Positions 41,512 to 50,393 of a stretch of 64,000 nucleotides of DNA are shown one piece after another; position 1 is the first letter of the stretch, and every line of letters starts with the position of its first letter. Location of the stretch: NCBI GenBank assembly GCA_947497905.1, contig CANMIH010000003.1, forward strand, positions 210,824 through 274,823, in the 5' to 3' direction. The notes under the pieces are model-generated. The model was not told where the DNA came from, made no database searches, and saw nothing but the letters and a program-made list of their open reading frames with translations. The DNA is from an uncultured Pelagimonas sp. GTDB taxonomy: Bacteria; Pseudomonadota; Alphaproteobacteria; Rhodobacterales; Rhodobacteraceae. The position numbers and the translations under genes were made by a program.

Positions 41512-43314
41512 ATGACAACAAACGACGTTGCCGCAGGCGAAAGCCGCGCCCGTTTGGAAGAAAATATTCAACGAATTGAAGATCTTTCTCAACGTTTGGT
41601 GGCCTCGCTTACAAATCGCAAGCACACACCTCCAGCCCTGAATGGCCCTGAAACGGCGCTTTATGCCAAAGCAGGACAGGCCTATTGGCAGGAAATGGTA
41701 CAGAATCCTGCCAAGCTTATTGAGCATCAGGTGCAATACTGGGGCAAAACCATGCAACATTTTGCCGATGCCCAGCAGGCCTTGGCGCGTGGTCAACTCA
41801 AAGCCCCTGAAAACCCCGGGCGCAAAGACAAACGGTTTGCCAATCCGCTGTGGGACACACATCCCTATTTCAACTTCATCAAGCAACAGTATCTGATCAA
41901 CGCCGACACCGTCCTACAGGCTGTTGAAAACATTGAAGACCTTGATGATCTGGAAAAGCAACGGCTACGATTTTTCGCCGGTCAGATCACCAATATGTTT
42001 TCACCGACCAACTTTCTCGCCACCAATCCCGACGCCTTGGAAAAAGCCATCGCCACCGAGGGCGAAAGTCTTGTTCAGGGTCTTGAGAATCTGGTCAGCG
42101 ATCTGGAAGCCAATAACGGCGAACTGATTGTGCGCCTTGCGGATGAAAGCGCCTTTGAGATTGGCGGCAATATCGCCACGGCCAAAGGGGAGGTTGTGTA
42201 TCGCAACCGGATGATGGAGCTGATCCAATACAGCCCCACAACCGAAACGGTACATGAAACCCCAATTGTGTTGTTCCCCCCTTGGATCAACAAGTTTTAT
42301 ATTCTTGACCTTAAAGAGAAAAATAGCCTGATCCGTTGGATCACTGATCAGGGTTATACGCTTTTTGTGGTCAGCTGGATCAATCCGGATCACAGTCATG
42401 CCGACATCGGACTCGAGGAGTACATCGAAGAAGGCTATCTGACAGCGATGAACATCGCGCGCGAGATTTGCGGCACCAAGCAGGTCAACGCCATCGGATA
42501 TTGCATCGCTGGGACCACGCTTTCTCTCACTCTGGCGCTGTTGAAAAAGCGCGGAGAAAAGCTTGTCAAATCTGCGACGTTCTTTACGGCTCTGACCGAT
42601 TTCTCAGACCAGGGCGAATTTACACCGTTCCTACAGAATGATTTCGTCGACGGCATCGAAGAGGAAATCGATCAAGAAGGCATCCTGCCCTCTTTCATCA
42701 TGGCCCGAACCTTTTCCTTTCTGCGGTCCAACGACCTTATCTATGGTCCGGCCATCAAATCTTACATGATGGGGGAAACGCCGCCTGCCTTTGATCTGCT
42801 CTATTGGAATGGCGATGGCGCAAACCTGCCGGGTAAAATGACCAAACAGTACCTGCGCGGGCTCTGCCAGAGAAATGAGTTCTCGGAAGGCACATTTGAG
42901 ATCCTCGGCGAGACGCTTGGCGTCAAAGATGTTGATGTGCCGGTCATGTCGATCGCGACCGAAACTGATCACATTGCTGCTGCGCGCGATGTGTATCGCG
43001 GTGTGCAGAAAATGGGATCACGGTCCAAGACCTTTGTGCTGGGGCAGTCCGGCCACATTGCCGGGATTGTAAACCCGCCTAGCAAAAACAAATACGGCCA
43101 TTTCACCAACAGCGACCTGAGCGATGACTTTGACAGCTGGCGCTCTGGTGCCGAACATCATGCAGGATCCTGGTGGCCGCTTTGGGAGGCCTGGCTCAAG
43201 AAGCGGTCCGGCAAGAAAGTCCCGGCGCGAACACCCGGTGATTCAAAGTATCCCTCTCTAACCCCTGCCCCAGGCACCTATGTTCGGCTGAAAGCAGCGA
43301 AACAAAATCAATAA
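41512..43314 (+). CDS. phaC: Class I polyhydroxyalkanoate synthase
   Basis: Synthase of 600 residues polymerising (R)-3-hydroxyacyl-CoA, at the granule surface. The lipase-like box with nucleophile Cys is GYCIAGTTLSLTLAL; the PhaC N-terminal domain has PLWDTHPYFNFIKQQYLINA, LLPPWINKFYILDL appears as LFPPWINKFYILDL, and the catalytic His lies in LGQSGHIAGIVNPP. The ATG at 41512 has GGGGGA ten bases upstream; a TTG nine bases earlier is too close to that site. Single long synthase indicates class I, so short-chain PHB is expected. Confidence 0.96.
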   Translation: MTTNDVAAGESRARLEENIQRIEDLSQRLVASLTNRKHTPPALNGPETALYAKAGQAYWQEMVQNPAKLIEHQVQYWGKTMQHFADAQQALARGQLKAPENPGRKDKRFANPLWDTHPYFNFIKQQYLINADTVLQAVENIEDLDDLEKQRLRFFAGQITNMFSPTNFLATNPDALEKAIATEGESLVQGLENLVSDLEANNGELIVRLADESAFEIGGNIATAKGEVVYRNRMMELIQYSPTTETVHETPIVLFPPWINKFYILDLKEKNSLIRWITDQGYTLFVVSWINPDHSHADIGLEEYIEEGYLTAMNIAREICGTKQVNAIGYCIAGTTLSLTLALLKKRGEKLVKSATFFTALTDFSDQGEFTPFLQNDFVDGIEEEIDQEGILPSFIMARTFSFLRSNDLIYGPAIKSYMMGETPPAFDLLYWNGDGANLPGKMTKQYLRGLCQRNEFSEGTFEILGETLGVKDVDVPVMSIATETDHIAAARDVYRGVQKMGSRSKTFVLGQSGHIAGIVNPPSKNKYGHFTNSDLSDDFDSWRSGAEHHAGSWWPLWEAWLKKRSGKKVPARTPGDSKYPSLTPAPGTYVRLKAAKQNQ

Positions 43315-43329
43315 GTTAGATATTTTATG

Positions 43330-43340
43330 CTGCGTCGCAG
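43330..43340. promoter_or_regulatory. PhaR-type operator CTGC-GTC-GCAG, copy 1
   Basis: Exact CTGC-N3-GCAG match 16 bp after the phaC stop and upstream of phaP. Confidence 0.8.
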
Positions 43341-43357
43341 AAATTTCACTTGAAATG

Positions 43358-43368
43358 CTGCGTCGCAG
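43358..43368. promoter_or_regulatory. PhaR-type operator CTGC-GTC-GCAG, copy 2
   Basis: Second identical 11-bp site, 28 bp from copy 1 (start to start) and 70 bp before the phaP ATG. The paired sites suggest cooperative repression of phaP. Confidence 0.8.
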
Positions 43369-43437
43369 CAATCATATTGATATCAACCGAAGGACACCGG
43401 GGCGGGCCCGGTGCCACGGATCAGAGGATTAGTACAA

Positions 43438-43878
43438 ATGGCTCAGACACAAGATTTTACCGCCATGATGAAAGACATGATGGGTGCATTTCCGGTCGAC
43501 ACCAAAGGCATGGAAGACGCATTCAAAACCACCGCCTCGATGAGCGAAAAGCTCACTGCCGTTGCTCTGGAAGCTGCTGAGAAATCGACCGAGCTGTCGT
43601 CGCAGTGGACCAAAGAGACCCTGACCAAGCTGTCGGACATGTCGAAAGCCAAAGCTGAGCCCGCCGATTACGCAAAAGCCATGACCGATTTCGCATCGGC
43701 ACAGGCCGAAGTTGCCGCCGAAAACATGGCGGCCTTCGCCGAAATCGCGAAAAAAGTTCAGATGGACACCGTTGAGCTGATGATGGCTGCCGGTAAAGAC
43801 ATCCAGGAAGACGCGTCGGCCGCTGTGAAAAAGGCAACTGACGACCTGACAGCTGCGGCGAAAAAAGCCGGTGCATAA
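43438..43878 (+). CDS. phaP: Phasin
   Basis: Granule-coating phasin of 146 residues, helical and amphipathic, rich in Ala, Lys, Glu and Met, with no cysteine. The pattern (FTAMMKDMMGAF, heptads through AKAEPADYAKAMTDFASAQAEVAAENM, C-terminal AAKKAGA) is typical. The ATG at 43438 has AGAGGA ten bases upstream. Followed by a strong terminator, so it forms its own unit under two PhaR sites. Normally phaR would follow here. Confidence 0.94.
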   Translation: MAQTQDFTAMMKDMMGAFPVDTKGMEDAFKTTASMSEKLTAVALEAAEKSTELSSQWTKETLTKLSDMSKAKAEPADYAKAMTDFASAQAEVAAENMAAFAEIAKKVQMDTVELMMAAGKDIQEDASAAVKKATDDLTAAAKKAGA

Positions 43879-43940
43879 GATCAGCTTCGGCTGAACCGGA
43901 CTGTTGCGCCCTCTCCTCCCAACTTCGGCGCAATGTCCTA

Positions 43941-43970
43941 GGGCGGGTTCCACTGGAACCCGCCCTTCTT
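43941..43970 (+). terminator. Strong terminator of phaP
   Basis: Perfect 11-bp stem GGGCGGGTTCC / GGAACCCGCCC with loop ACT followed by TTCTTG. Confidence 0.85.
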
Positions 43971-44090
43971 GTTTCCAAAGCTCTGCGGCCCTGCTGAGGT
44001 AAGGAAAGTCTGACCAACAATCCTGCCATTTTGCGCGCTGGCGCGTTTCAGGGTGTACTTAGGGTGTCTTTCATCAGCCCCGAGGGCGCT

Positions 44091-44444
44091 ATGCGACACC
44101 TGATTTCGACCCTGACCCTGATCATCGGCCTGTCCTGTCCCGCTCATGCACAGGACACCCTGCGCTGGTCCGGTCTGGATGCAGACACGCGTGACACCTT
44201 GATGCGGCAGATCGCGGAAAGCGACTTTGACCTACAGGGCATGCGCGCGCTTTCTGTGACCACCGGCACCTGCCCCGCCGAGTGCAGCTTACTCCGCGCG
44301 GCCTGCGCCTGTCCAAAGCTCAGCGACACCTGCCCAGATGCGTCACGCCCCAGCGACAAAGGCGCGCTGTGCCTCTCACCCGTGGAAGGGATATTGCTAA
44401 ATCTTGAGGATGGCAGAACCAGTCCAGCGCTGTCTTTGCCCTGA
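44091..44444 (+). CDS. Small secreted cysteine-rich protein
   Basis: Protein of 117 residues with a signal peptide of about 22 (ending AHA-Q) and a mature domain with eight or so cysteines in clusters (TCPAECSLLRAACACPK, DTCPDA, LCLSP). An upstream in-frame start at 44031 would hide the signal sequence, so 44091 is used; it has GAGGGC upstream. No family recognised. Disulfides in the periplasm are likely. It occupies the place where phaR is expected. Confidence 0.6.
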   Translation: MRHLISTLTLIIGLSCPAHAQDTLRWSGLDADTRDTLMRQIAESDFDLQGMRALSVTTGTCPAECSLLRAACACPKLSDTCPDASRPSDKGALCLSPVEGILLNLEDGRTSPALSLP

Positions 44445-44465
44445 CCCATTTGGCCCAACAAAAAA

Positions 44466-44490
44466 GGCCGCTGCACAAGCAACGGCCCTT
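44466..44490. terminator. Bidirectional terminator (secreted gene and scoB)
   Basis: Stem GGCCGCTGC / GCAACGGCC (one mismatch) followed by CTTTT on the plus strand and preceded by an AAAAAA run that becomes T-run on the minus strand; between two convergent genes. Confidence 0.75.
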
Positions 44491-44513
44491 TTCGAATTTA
44501 AGCGAGCAGAAAA

Positions 44514-45140
44514 TCAGACGATAGTGGCCTGTGTCGAGGCGCGGAATTCCTCTTCGCTGACACCCTCAGCCAGCTCAACAATTTTCAAACCGCCGTCTAC
44601 TACATCCATCACGCCCAGGTTGGTGATGATGCGATCGACAACTTTCTGACCGGTGAGAGGCAGCGTGCATTCTTTGAGAACCTTGCTGTCACCGTGTTTG
44701 TTGGTGTGATCCATAACCACAACCACACGGCCAACACCGGCCACGAGATCCATCGCGCCACCCATACCTTTGACGAGCTTGCCCGGGATCATCCAGTTCG
44801 CGAGATCGCCGTTTTCAGCCACCTCCATCGCGCCAAGGATCGCCATGGCAATCTTGCCGCCGCGGATCATGGCAAAAGACTGGGCACTGTCGAAATAGGC
44901 AGTCTGCGGCAGCTCGGTGATGGTCTGCTTACCTGCGTTGATCAGGTCGGCGTCTTCGTCACCTTCGTAAGGGAACGGGCCCATACCCAGCATGCCGTTT
45001 TCCGACTGCAGCGTCACTTCTACGCCCTCAGGGATGTAGTTCGATACCAGCGTCGGGATGCCGATGCCAAGGTTCACATACCAGCCGTCTTGCAGTTCCT
45101 GTGCGGCGCGGGCCGCCATTTGGTTACGATCCCAAGGCAT
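44514..45140 (-). CDS. scoB: 3-oxoacid CoA-transferase subunit B
   Basis: Beta subunit of succinyl-CoA:acetoacetate CoA-transferase, 208 residues. [14 protein letters not shown] and the catalytic-Glu motif [11 protein letters not shown] are visible, followed by [21 protein letters not shown]. It overlaps the end of scoA by one base (TAATG). Together they activate acetoacetate, a product of 3-hydroxybutyrate oxidation, which links the pair to the PHB genes beside it. Confidence 0.94.
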   Translation of the reverse strand: MPWDRNQMAARAAQELQDGWYVNLGIGIPTLVSNYIPEGVEVTLQSENGMLGMGPFPYEGDEDADLINAGKQTITELPQTAYFDSAQSFAMIRGGKIAMAILGAMEVAENGDLANWMIPGKLVKGMGGAMDLVAGVGRVVVVMDHTNKHGDSKVLKECTLPLTGQKVVDRIITNLGVMDVVDGGLKIVELAEGVSEEEFRASTQATIV

Positions 45141-45844
45141 TATGCATCCTCCCGCTTGCGTACAGTGCGCTGTTCAATTCGTTTTTCGTGATCGCCTTTG
45201 ATGATGCGATGCACATAGATCCCGGGCAGATGGATCGCATCGGGGTCAAGCGATCCGGTCGGTACAATCTCTTCCACTTCGACAACGCAAAGCTTGCCAC
45301 AGGTGGCTGCGGGTGCGTTGAAGTTGCGAGCGGTTTTGCGGAACACCAGATTGCCGGTTTCATCGGCTTTCCACGCTTTCACAATGGCCAGATCGGCAAA
45401 GATACCCTCTTCCATGATATAGGTTTCGCCGTTGAACTCTTTGTGGTCTTTGCCTTCGGCAATAACGGTGCCAACACCGGTTTTGGTGTAGAAGCCCGGG
45501 ATCCCTGCCCCACCGGCGCGCATACGTTCGGCGAGCGTGCCCTGCGGGTTGAACTCAAGCTCAAGCTCGCCCGAGAGGTACTGGCGCATAAATTCTGCGT
45601 TCTCGCCCACATAGGACGAGATCATCTTCTTCACCTGCTTGGTCTGCAACAGGATGCCAATGCCGAAATCATCGATACCCGCATTGTTCGAGGCAAAGGT
45701 CAGATCTTTGACACCGCTGTCCTTGATCGCTTGCAACAGCAGTTCGGGAATGCCGCACAGACCAAAGCCGCCCGCTGCGATCAGCATGTTGTCCGTCAGG
45801 ACACCATCCAGCGCCTCGGCGGCTGAGCCGTATACCTTTTTCAT
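45140..45844 (-). CDS. scoA: 3-oxoacid CoA-transferase subunit A
   Basis: Alpha subunit of 234 residues. The CoA-transferase family I signature is [21 protein letters not shown] followed by [31 protein letters not shown] and [16 protein letters not shown] are typical of the SCOT alpha subunit. The ATG has AGAGGAG upstream. First gene of the scoAB unit; the 262-bp upstream region is shared with the divergent ECF sigma gene. Confidence 0.94.
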   Translation of the reverse strand: MKKVYGSAAEALDGVLTDNMLIAAGGFGLCGIPELLLQAIKDSGVKDLTFASNNAGIDDFGIGILLQTKQVKKMISSYVGENAEFMRQYLSGELELEFNPQGTLAERMRAGGAGIPGFYTKTGVGTVIAEGKDHKEFNGETYIMEEGIFADLAIVKAWKADETGNLVFRKTARNFNAPAATCGKLCVVEVEEIVPTGSLDPDAIHLPGIYVHRIIKGDHEKRIEQRTVRKREDA

Positions 45845-45943
45845 GGAGTCTCTCCTCTGCTCCGGTGGATGGTCTTAGGTTGTGACGACCGGATTCCGAC
45901 CTGTCAACAAGTTCGCCGCAACGCAGCAAAGGCGCTCATCAGA

Positions 45944-46029
45944 TCTACCTTTAGTTGTGCAAAAAACTCAAACACATGAGCACGAAGAAATAGAAGCGTA
46001 CTTCATGTTTGAGCTCTACCTTTGATTGT
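45944..46029. repeat. Direct repeat and inverted repeat between scoA and the ECF sigma gene
   Basis: tctacctttagttgt (45944-45958) and tctacctttgattgt (46015-46029) form a 15-bp direct repeat with two mismatches. Between them, ctcaaacacatga and tcatgtttgag form an inverted repeat with a 2-base bulge. The block may hold operator or promoter sites for either divergent gene; no consensus was recognised. Confidence 0.4.
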
Positions 46030-46106
46030 ATTTCCGAAACTTTCCTCAGACAATGAACCTTTTGCGCTGCCAGAGACACTCTTTCATGACAGTCTTTGAG
46101 GACATC

Positions 46107-46640
46107 ATGATCGACAAAAAACGAGCATATGAAGAGCTATTGGTTGCCCAGACCCGTTTGGGGGATCGAACCGCAGCTGAGGCGCTGGTTGCCCATCGTG
46201 GACCCCGCCTTTTGGTCCATGCGACTCGGTTGCTTGGGAATCGCGACGAGGCATTGGACGCGGTTCAAGAGGCCTGGATCGAGATTTTCAAAGGGCTGAA
46301 GTCGCTTAAAACGGACGCTGCTTTTCCGGCCTGGGCGCTGAGAATCGTCAGTCGGAAATGCGCGCGTTTGATCCGGACCAAGCAACGAGATCGCGCATTA
46401 CCCTTGGAGAATGAGCCTCAGGTGCATGATCCACCTCCGGGCCAATCGCGTGATCTAGCGCGCGCCATTGCCGCGCTCCCCCGTCAACAAGCCGCGGCCA
46501 TCGCTCTGTTCTATCTCGAAGACCTGAGCCTCGCAGAGGTCTCAATCGCACTTGATATCCCCATTGGAACCGTCAAATCCCGCCTGTCTTTGGCGCGGAA
46601 AACTCTAAAATCCACACTGGAAGGAGACAGCCATGTCTGA
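46107..46640 (+). CDS. ECF-type RNA polymerase sigma factor
   Basis: Sigma-70 family protein of 177 residues with region 2 (VAHRGPRLLVHATRLLGNRDEALDAVQEAWIEIFKGL, about 25-62) and region 4 (ALPRQQAAAIALFYLEDLSLAEVSIALDIPIGTVKSRLSLARKTL, about 118-165). The ATG at 46107 has TTTGAGGA five bases upstream; earlier in-frame starts are less likely. Its end overlaps the membrane gene by 8 bases, the usual arrangement of an ECF factor with its partner. Confidence 0.92.
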   Translation: MIDKKRAYEELLVAQTRLGDRTAAEALVAHRGPRLLVHATRLLGNRDEALDAVQEAWIEIFKGLKSLKTDAAFPAWALRIVSRKCARLIRTKQRDRALPLENEPQVHDPPPGQSRDLARAIAALPRQQAAAIALFYLEDLSLAEVSIALDIPIGTVKSRLSLARKTLKSTLEGDSHV

Positions 46641-47007
46641 CCTGTTTGAAAAAGATCTCGACGCTCAAATCAAAGCCGCGCTGAGCGGTCAGGACCAGAT
46701 CATTCTTGAGGCCACACGCGAACTTGGTTGGTTTCAACTGGGCCTGAAACAATTCACCGGCAAACTGGGTTGGGTGGTTTGGGTCATCGTCATGGTGCAA
46801 ATTGCACTGTTTGGAATTGGCGTCTGGTGTGCCGTTCAGTTCTTTGCGGCCACCGAAGCGGTGTTGGCCGTGAAATGGGGCATCAGCGGTGCTGTGATGA
46901 TCCTGGCGGCGCTGCAGCTAAAACTCAGCCTGATGCCGCAAATGCAGGCCGACCGCATCATTCGCGAGGTCAAGCGCCTGCAATTGATGGTGGCGTCGCA
47001 TTCATAA
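46633..47007 (+). CDS. DUF6768-like membrane protein, partner of ECF sigma factor
   Basis: Protein of 124 residues with a cytoplasmic N-terminus (about 1-50), two TM helices (about 50-73 and 79-98) and a short basic end. The N-terminal part (MSDLFEKDLDAQIKAALSG) and coupling to an ECF sigma gene match a family (DUF6768) repeatedly found next to sigma factors. It may anchor or inhibit the sigma factor, but it lacks the CHCC anti-sigma zinc motif, so the mechanism is open. Confidence 0.7.
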   Translation: MSDLFEKDLDAQIKAALSGQDQIILEATRELGWFQLGLKQFTGKLGWVVWVIVMVQIALFGIGVWCAVQFFAATEAVLAVKWGISGAVMILAALQLKLSLMPQMQADRIIREVKRLQLMVASHS

Positions 47008-47017
47008 CGCGACGCCA
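46991..47017. terminator. Hairpin at the end of the DUF6768-like gene
   Basis: Perfect 9-bp stem TGGCGTCGC / GCGACGCCA that includes the stop region of the gene, followed by a second small hairpin (CCCGAG / CTCGGG, 47033-47048) covering the last topA codons. Convergent genes on both sides. Confidence 0.5.
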
Positions 47018-47039
47018 ATTGAAACGGACGCTCCCGAGA

Positions 47040-49787
47040 TCACTCGGGCGCGTCGTCTTTGGATTTTGCCGCTGCCTTTTTCGCCGGGGCTTTCTTGGCC
47101 GCAGTCTTCTTGGCTGGCGCCTTCTTTGCAGTGGTTTTCTTAGCCGCTGCCTTCTTCGCCGGAGCCTTCTTCGCGCCTGTCTTGCCCGCCTTTTCGGCGA
47201 TCAGCTCAAGCGCCTTTTCCATTGAGACATCTTCGGGTTTGATGTCTTTTGGCAGGGTCGCATTGACCTTTTCCCACTTCACATAGGGACCATAGCGCCC
47301 TTCGAAAACGGCAATTTTGCCGCCATCTGGGTGATCGCCCAATTCGCGTAGCGCCTTGGCGGCTGCACCGCGACCCCGACCCCGACCCGGATTGGCACGT
47401 TTTTCCGCAAGCATTTCAACCGCATGATTCATGCCCACTTCAAACATCTCGAGATACTGTTTGAAGTTCACATAGACCGGTTTTTCATCATCCGGCAGCT
47501 TGTGCATCAAATAGGGACCAAAGCGCCCGAGGTTCGCGCTGATCCGCCCACCTTCTGGATGATCCCCCACATGGCGCGGCAGCGACAGCAACTGAAGCGC
47601 CTGCTCAAAGGTGGTTTCTTCCTTGGGCCAGCCGCCATGTCGGGCCTGCGGAAGCGAACTCCGCTTGGGGCGTTTGTTTTCTGGTGTCGCCTCTCCGCGC
47701 TGAACATAGGGGCCATAGCGCCCATCTTTCAGCCAGATCTCGTCTTCACCATCGGTGCCCAAAAGCTTCTCTTCGCCTTCAGCCCCCTCCCCCGCAATCG
47801 GACGCGTGTAGGTACATTCAGGGTAGTTGCCACATCCAACGAACCCACCAGTGCGTGAGGTTTTCAGGTGTAGCTGGCCAGAGCCACATTTGGGGCAGAC
47901 CCGCGGGTCGCTGCCATCTTCGCGCGGCGGATAGAGCTGAGGTGCCAGCACATCATCCAGCACATCCAGAACTTCGGAGATCCGCAGATCTGATGTCTCG
48001 CCAATAGCGGCCGAGAAATCGCGCCAGAAGCCGCCAAGCAGTTCTTTGTAATCGCGATCGCCTGCGCTGACGTCATCAAGCTGTTCTTCTAGCTCTGCCG
48101 TGAACTCATAGCCCACATATTTGCGGAAGAAGTTCAGCAGGAAGATGGTAACGATCCGGCCTTTATCCTCTGGGATCAGACGGTTCTGCTCTTTGCGCAC
48201 ATATTCACGATCCTGGATCGTGGTCACGATGCTGGCGTAGGTCGACGGGCGACCAATGCCCAACTCTTCCATACGTTTCACAAGCGTTGCTTCGGTATAA
48301 CGCGGGGGGGGCTGCGTGAAACTTTGCAGGGCGAGGATCGCGCCATTTTCGGCCAGAACAGCGGCTTTGCTCTTCTGCATGCCACCGGTGGGTTCGATTA
48401 CTTCGCCGACTTTCTCAGCTGCCTTGTCAAAGGCGCCCTGCAGTGCAGCCGCGGCAAAGCCCGCAGTTTCGCCTTTCATCACCTGAGGCAGACGCTTTTC
48501 GTCGTCTTCAACTGGTTCGTCACGACCTTCTTCATAAATTTTGAGAAATCCGTCGAACAGCACAACCTGTCCAGTTGCACGCAGACCGACCTGGCCGTCG
48601 TCGCTGCCGATCTCAACTGTGGTCCGCTCAAGACGGGCGCCCGCCATCTGCGCCGCCAAAGTCCGTTTCCAGATCAGATCATAGATCTTGCGCTGATCAT
48701 CTTCCGAGAGCTTGAGGCTCGAGGCGTCTTTGGTCATATCCGTCGGACGGATACACTCGTGCGCTTCCTGTGCGTTTTTCGCCTTATTCTTATAGATGCG
48801 CGGGCTGTCTGGCACGTATTCCGCGCCATAGCGGTCTGCAATCGCGTCACGGCAGGCACTCACCGCTTCGGGGGCCATATCGATGCCGTCGGTCCGCATA
48901 TAAGTGATGTGACCGGCTTCATAGAGACGCTGCGCGGCGTTCATGGTCTGACGCGCGCCCATACCAAATTTGCGGCTGGCTTCCTGCTGCAGCGTCGAGG
49001 TCATAAACGGCGCCGACGGATTGCGGCTTGCAGGCTTGGCCTCAACATTGGTGATGCTCAGCGCACGGCTGCTGATCGCCTGCACGGCCATTTCGGCCTG
49101 AGTGGCATTCTCCAAGTCGAATTTATCAAGCTTGTTGCCCGCCAGCGTGGTCAGGCGCGCCTCATAGCTCTGCCCTCGTGGCGTGGTCAACTGCGCTTTG
49201 ACGCCCCAATATTCACGCGGATTGAAGGCCTCGATCTCCATCTCACGCTCAACGATCAAGCGCAGACACACCGACTGAACCCGTCCCGCCGAACGTGCGC
49301 CCGGCAGTTTCCGCCACAGAACCGGCGACAGATTAAAGCCCACAAGATAATCCAGCGCCCGGCGCGCCAGATAGGCGTCGACCAGAGGCACATCAATCTC
49401 ACGCGGGTTTTGCATCGCCTCGGTGACGGCTTTTTTGGTGATGGCGTTAAAGGTCACGCGGCTGACATGGGTCGACTTTTTGATCGACCGGCGCTTGGTC
49501 AACGCCTCTTGCAGGTGCCACGAAATCGCCTCGCCTTCGCGATCGGGGTCAGTCGCGAGGATCAGTTCGTCATCGGTTTTCAGAGCTGTCGCAATGGCCG
49601 CAACATGTTTGCGCGAATCGTTTGCGATCTCCCAAGTCATTGCAAAATCGTCATCCGGATCGACAGATCCGTTCTTCGCAGGCAAATCTCGTACATGGCC
49701 GTAAGAGGCCAGAACCGTATAGTTCGAGCCGAGATATTTGTTGATTGTCTTGGCCTTGGCAGGCGATTCCACAACAACGACGGGCAT
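47040..49787 (-). CDS. topA: DNA topoisomerase I
   Basis: Type IA topoisomerase of 915 residues that relaxes negative supercoils. The Toprim domain begins MPVVVVESPAKAKTINKYLG and has ATDPDREGEAISWH; the active-site Tyr is in HITYMRTDGIDMAP. A zinc-ribbon (CPKCGSGQLHLKTSRTGGFVGCGNYPECTY, about 600) and further C-terminal repeat motifs (RFGPYLMH, RYGPYVK) follow. The last ~45 residues are a Lys/Ala/Pro tail of KKAPAKKAAAKK-type repeats, common in alphaproteobacterial TopA and thought to bind DNA non-specifically. Confidence 0.97.
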   Translation of the reverse strand: MPVVVVESPAKAKTINKYLGSNYTVLASYGHVRDLPAKNGSVDPDDDFAMTWEIANDSRKHVAAIATALKTDDELILATDPDREGEAISWHLQEALTKRRSIKKSTHVSRVTFNAITKKAVTEAMQNPREIDVPLVDAYLARRALDYLVGFNLSPVLWRKLPGARSAGRVQSVCLRLIVEREMEIEAFNPREYWGVKAQLTTPRGQSYEARLTTLAGNKLDKFDLENATQAEMAVQAISSRALSITNVEAKPASRNPSAPFMTSTLQQEASRKFGMGARQTMNAAQRLYEAGHITYMRTDGIDMAPEAVSACRDAIADRYGAEYVPDSPRIYKNKAKNAQEAHECIRPTDMTKDASSLKLSEDDQRKIYDLIWKRTLAAQMAGARLERTTVEIGSDDGQVGLRATGQVVLFDGFLKIYEEGRDEPVEDDEKRLPQVMKGETAGFAAAALQGAFDKAAEKVGEVIEPTGGMQKSKAAVLAENGAILALQSFTQPPPRYTEATLVKRMEELGIGRPSTYASIVTTIQDREYVRKEQNRLIPEDKGRIVTIFLLNFFRKYVGYEFTAELEEQLDDVSAGDRDYKELLGGFWRDFSAAIGETSDLRISEVLDVLDDVLAPQLYPPREDGSDPRVCPKCGSGQLHLKTSRTGGFVGCGNYPECTYTRPIAGEGAEGEEKLLGTDGEDEIWLKDGRYGPYVQRGEATPENKRPKRSSLPQARHGGWPKEETTFEQALQLLSLPRHVGDHPEGGRISANLGRFGPYLMHKLPDDEKPVYVNFKQYLEMFEVGMNHAVEMLAEKRANPGRGRGRGAAAKALRELGDHPDGGKIAVFEGRYGPYVKWEKVNATLPKDIKPEDVSMEKALELIAEKAGKTGAKKAPAKKAAAKKTTAKKAPAKKTAAKKAPAKKAAAKSKDDAPE

Positions 49788-49950
49788 CTACTCTGAACCT
49801 CTTGGTGAATTAAATTGGGCCTCTTGATGGCCGCATATGGCGGGGCAGGATGTGGGGCGCAAGGGGGAATTGTCAATGTGAGTGCGTACGCCGCATTGCG
49901 GCATTGCATCAAAATCACGAGATGTTACCGTATATAAAGGAGGAATTTTC

Positions 49951-50376
49951 ATGCGTTTCTTTATACTTGCCCTAACTTTTCTAACTGCCCCGATGGCACA
50001 AGCGTGGGAAGAGCCCGCGCGCGGCACACAACTTCGAAAAGATTTGATGGATGCCATGCGGCCACACGCGACATGGGCGTTTGGCGCCCCTATCAGCTTT
50101 GTGGTCGAAGACCTGCGGGCGGCGCAAGATGTCGGATTCGCCAGTCTGCGTGCCATTCGGCCTAACGGTGGTGAACTGGGCTTCTTTGATCAACGTCCCG
50201 AACTTCAACTTCATGAAGAACCTGACTTTTGGGATGGACCACGGTTTCAAGTGCTCTACCAGCGCTCTGGAAACACCTGGGTTGCAGTACACCACTCTCT
50301 GGCCGCCACCGACGCTTGGTGGAGCGATCCCGCCTTTTGCCCCATCTGGCACCCCGTCTTGCCTGAGACATGCTAA
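49951..50376 (+). CDS. Small secreted protein of unknown function
   Basis: Protein of 141 residues with a cleavable signal peptide (about 1-18, MRFFILALTFLTAPMAQA). The mature part has a beta-rich look (ASLRAIRPNGGELGFFDQRPELQLHEEP, WVAVHHSLAATDAWWSDPAFCPIWHPVLPETC) and two C-terminal cysteines likely to form a disulfide. Not a family I recognise. A perfect AAAGGAGGA lies six to fourteen bases before the ATG, implying efficient translation. Upstream is convergent-free DNA shared with topA's 5' end. Confidence 0.65.
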   Translation: MRFFILALTFLTAPMAQAWEEPARGTQLRKDLMDAMRPHATWAFGAPISFVVEDLRAAQDVGFASLRAIRPNGGELGFFDQRPELQLHEEPDFWDGPRFQVLYQRSGNTWVAVHHSLAATDAWWSDPAFCPIWHPVLPETC

Positions 50377-50393
50377 GGACGTCTCAGCGCAGA

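Noticed and set aside
41389..41886. Minus-strand frame over the phaZ/phaC intergenic region and the phaC 5' end
   Set aside because: It lies opposite phaC coding sequence and the PhaR site, and the product has no domain-like character.
47040..47190. Repeat element at the topA 3' end
   Set aside because: The repetitive DNA simply encodes the Lys/Ala/Pro tail of TopA.
48324..49796. 490-codon open frame on the plus strand opposite topA
   Set aside because: It lies wholly antisense to the clearly identified topA and has no domain or codon support; long antisense frames are expected in GC-rich genes.
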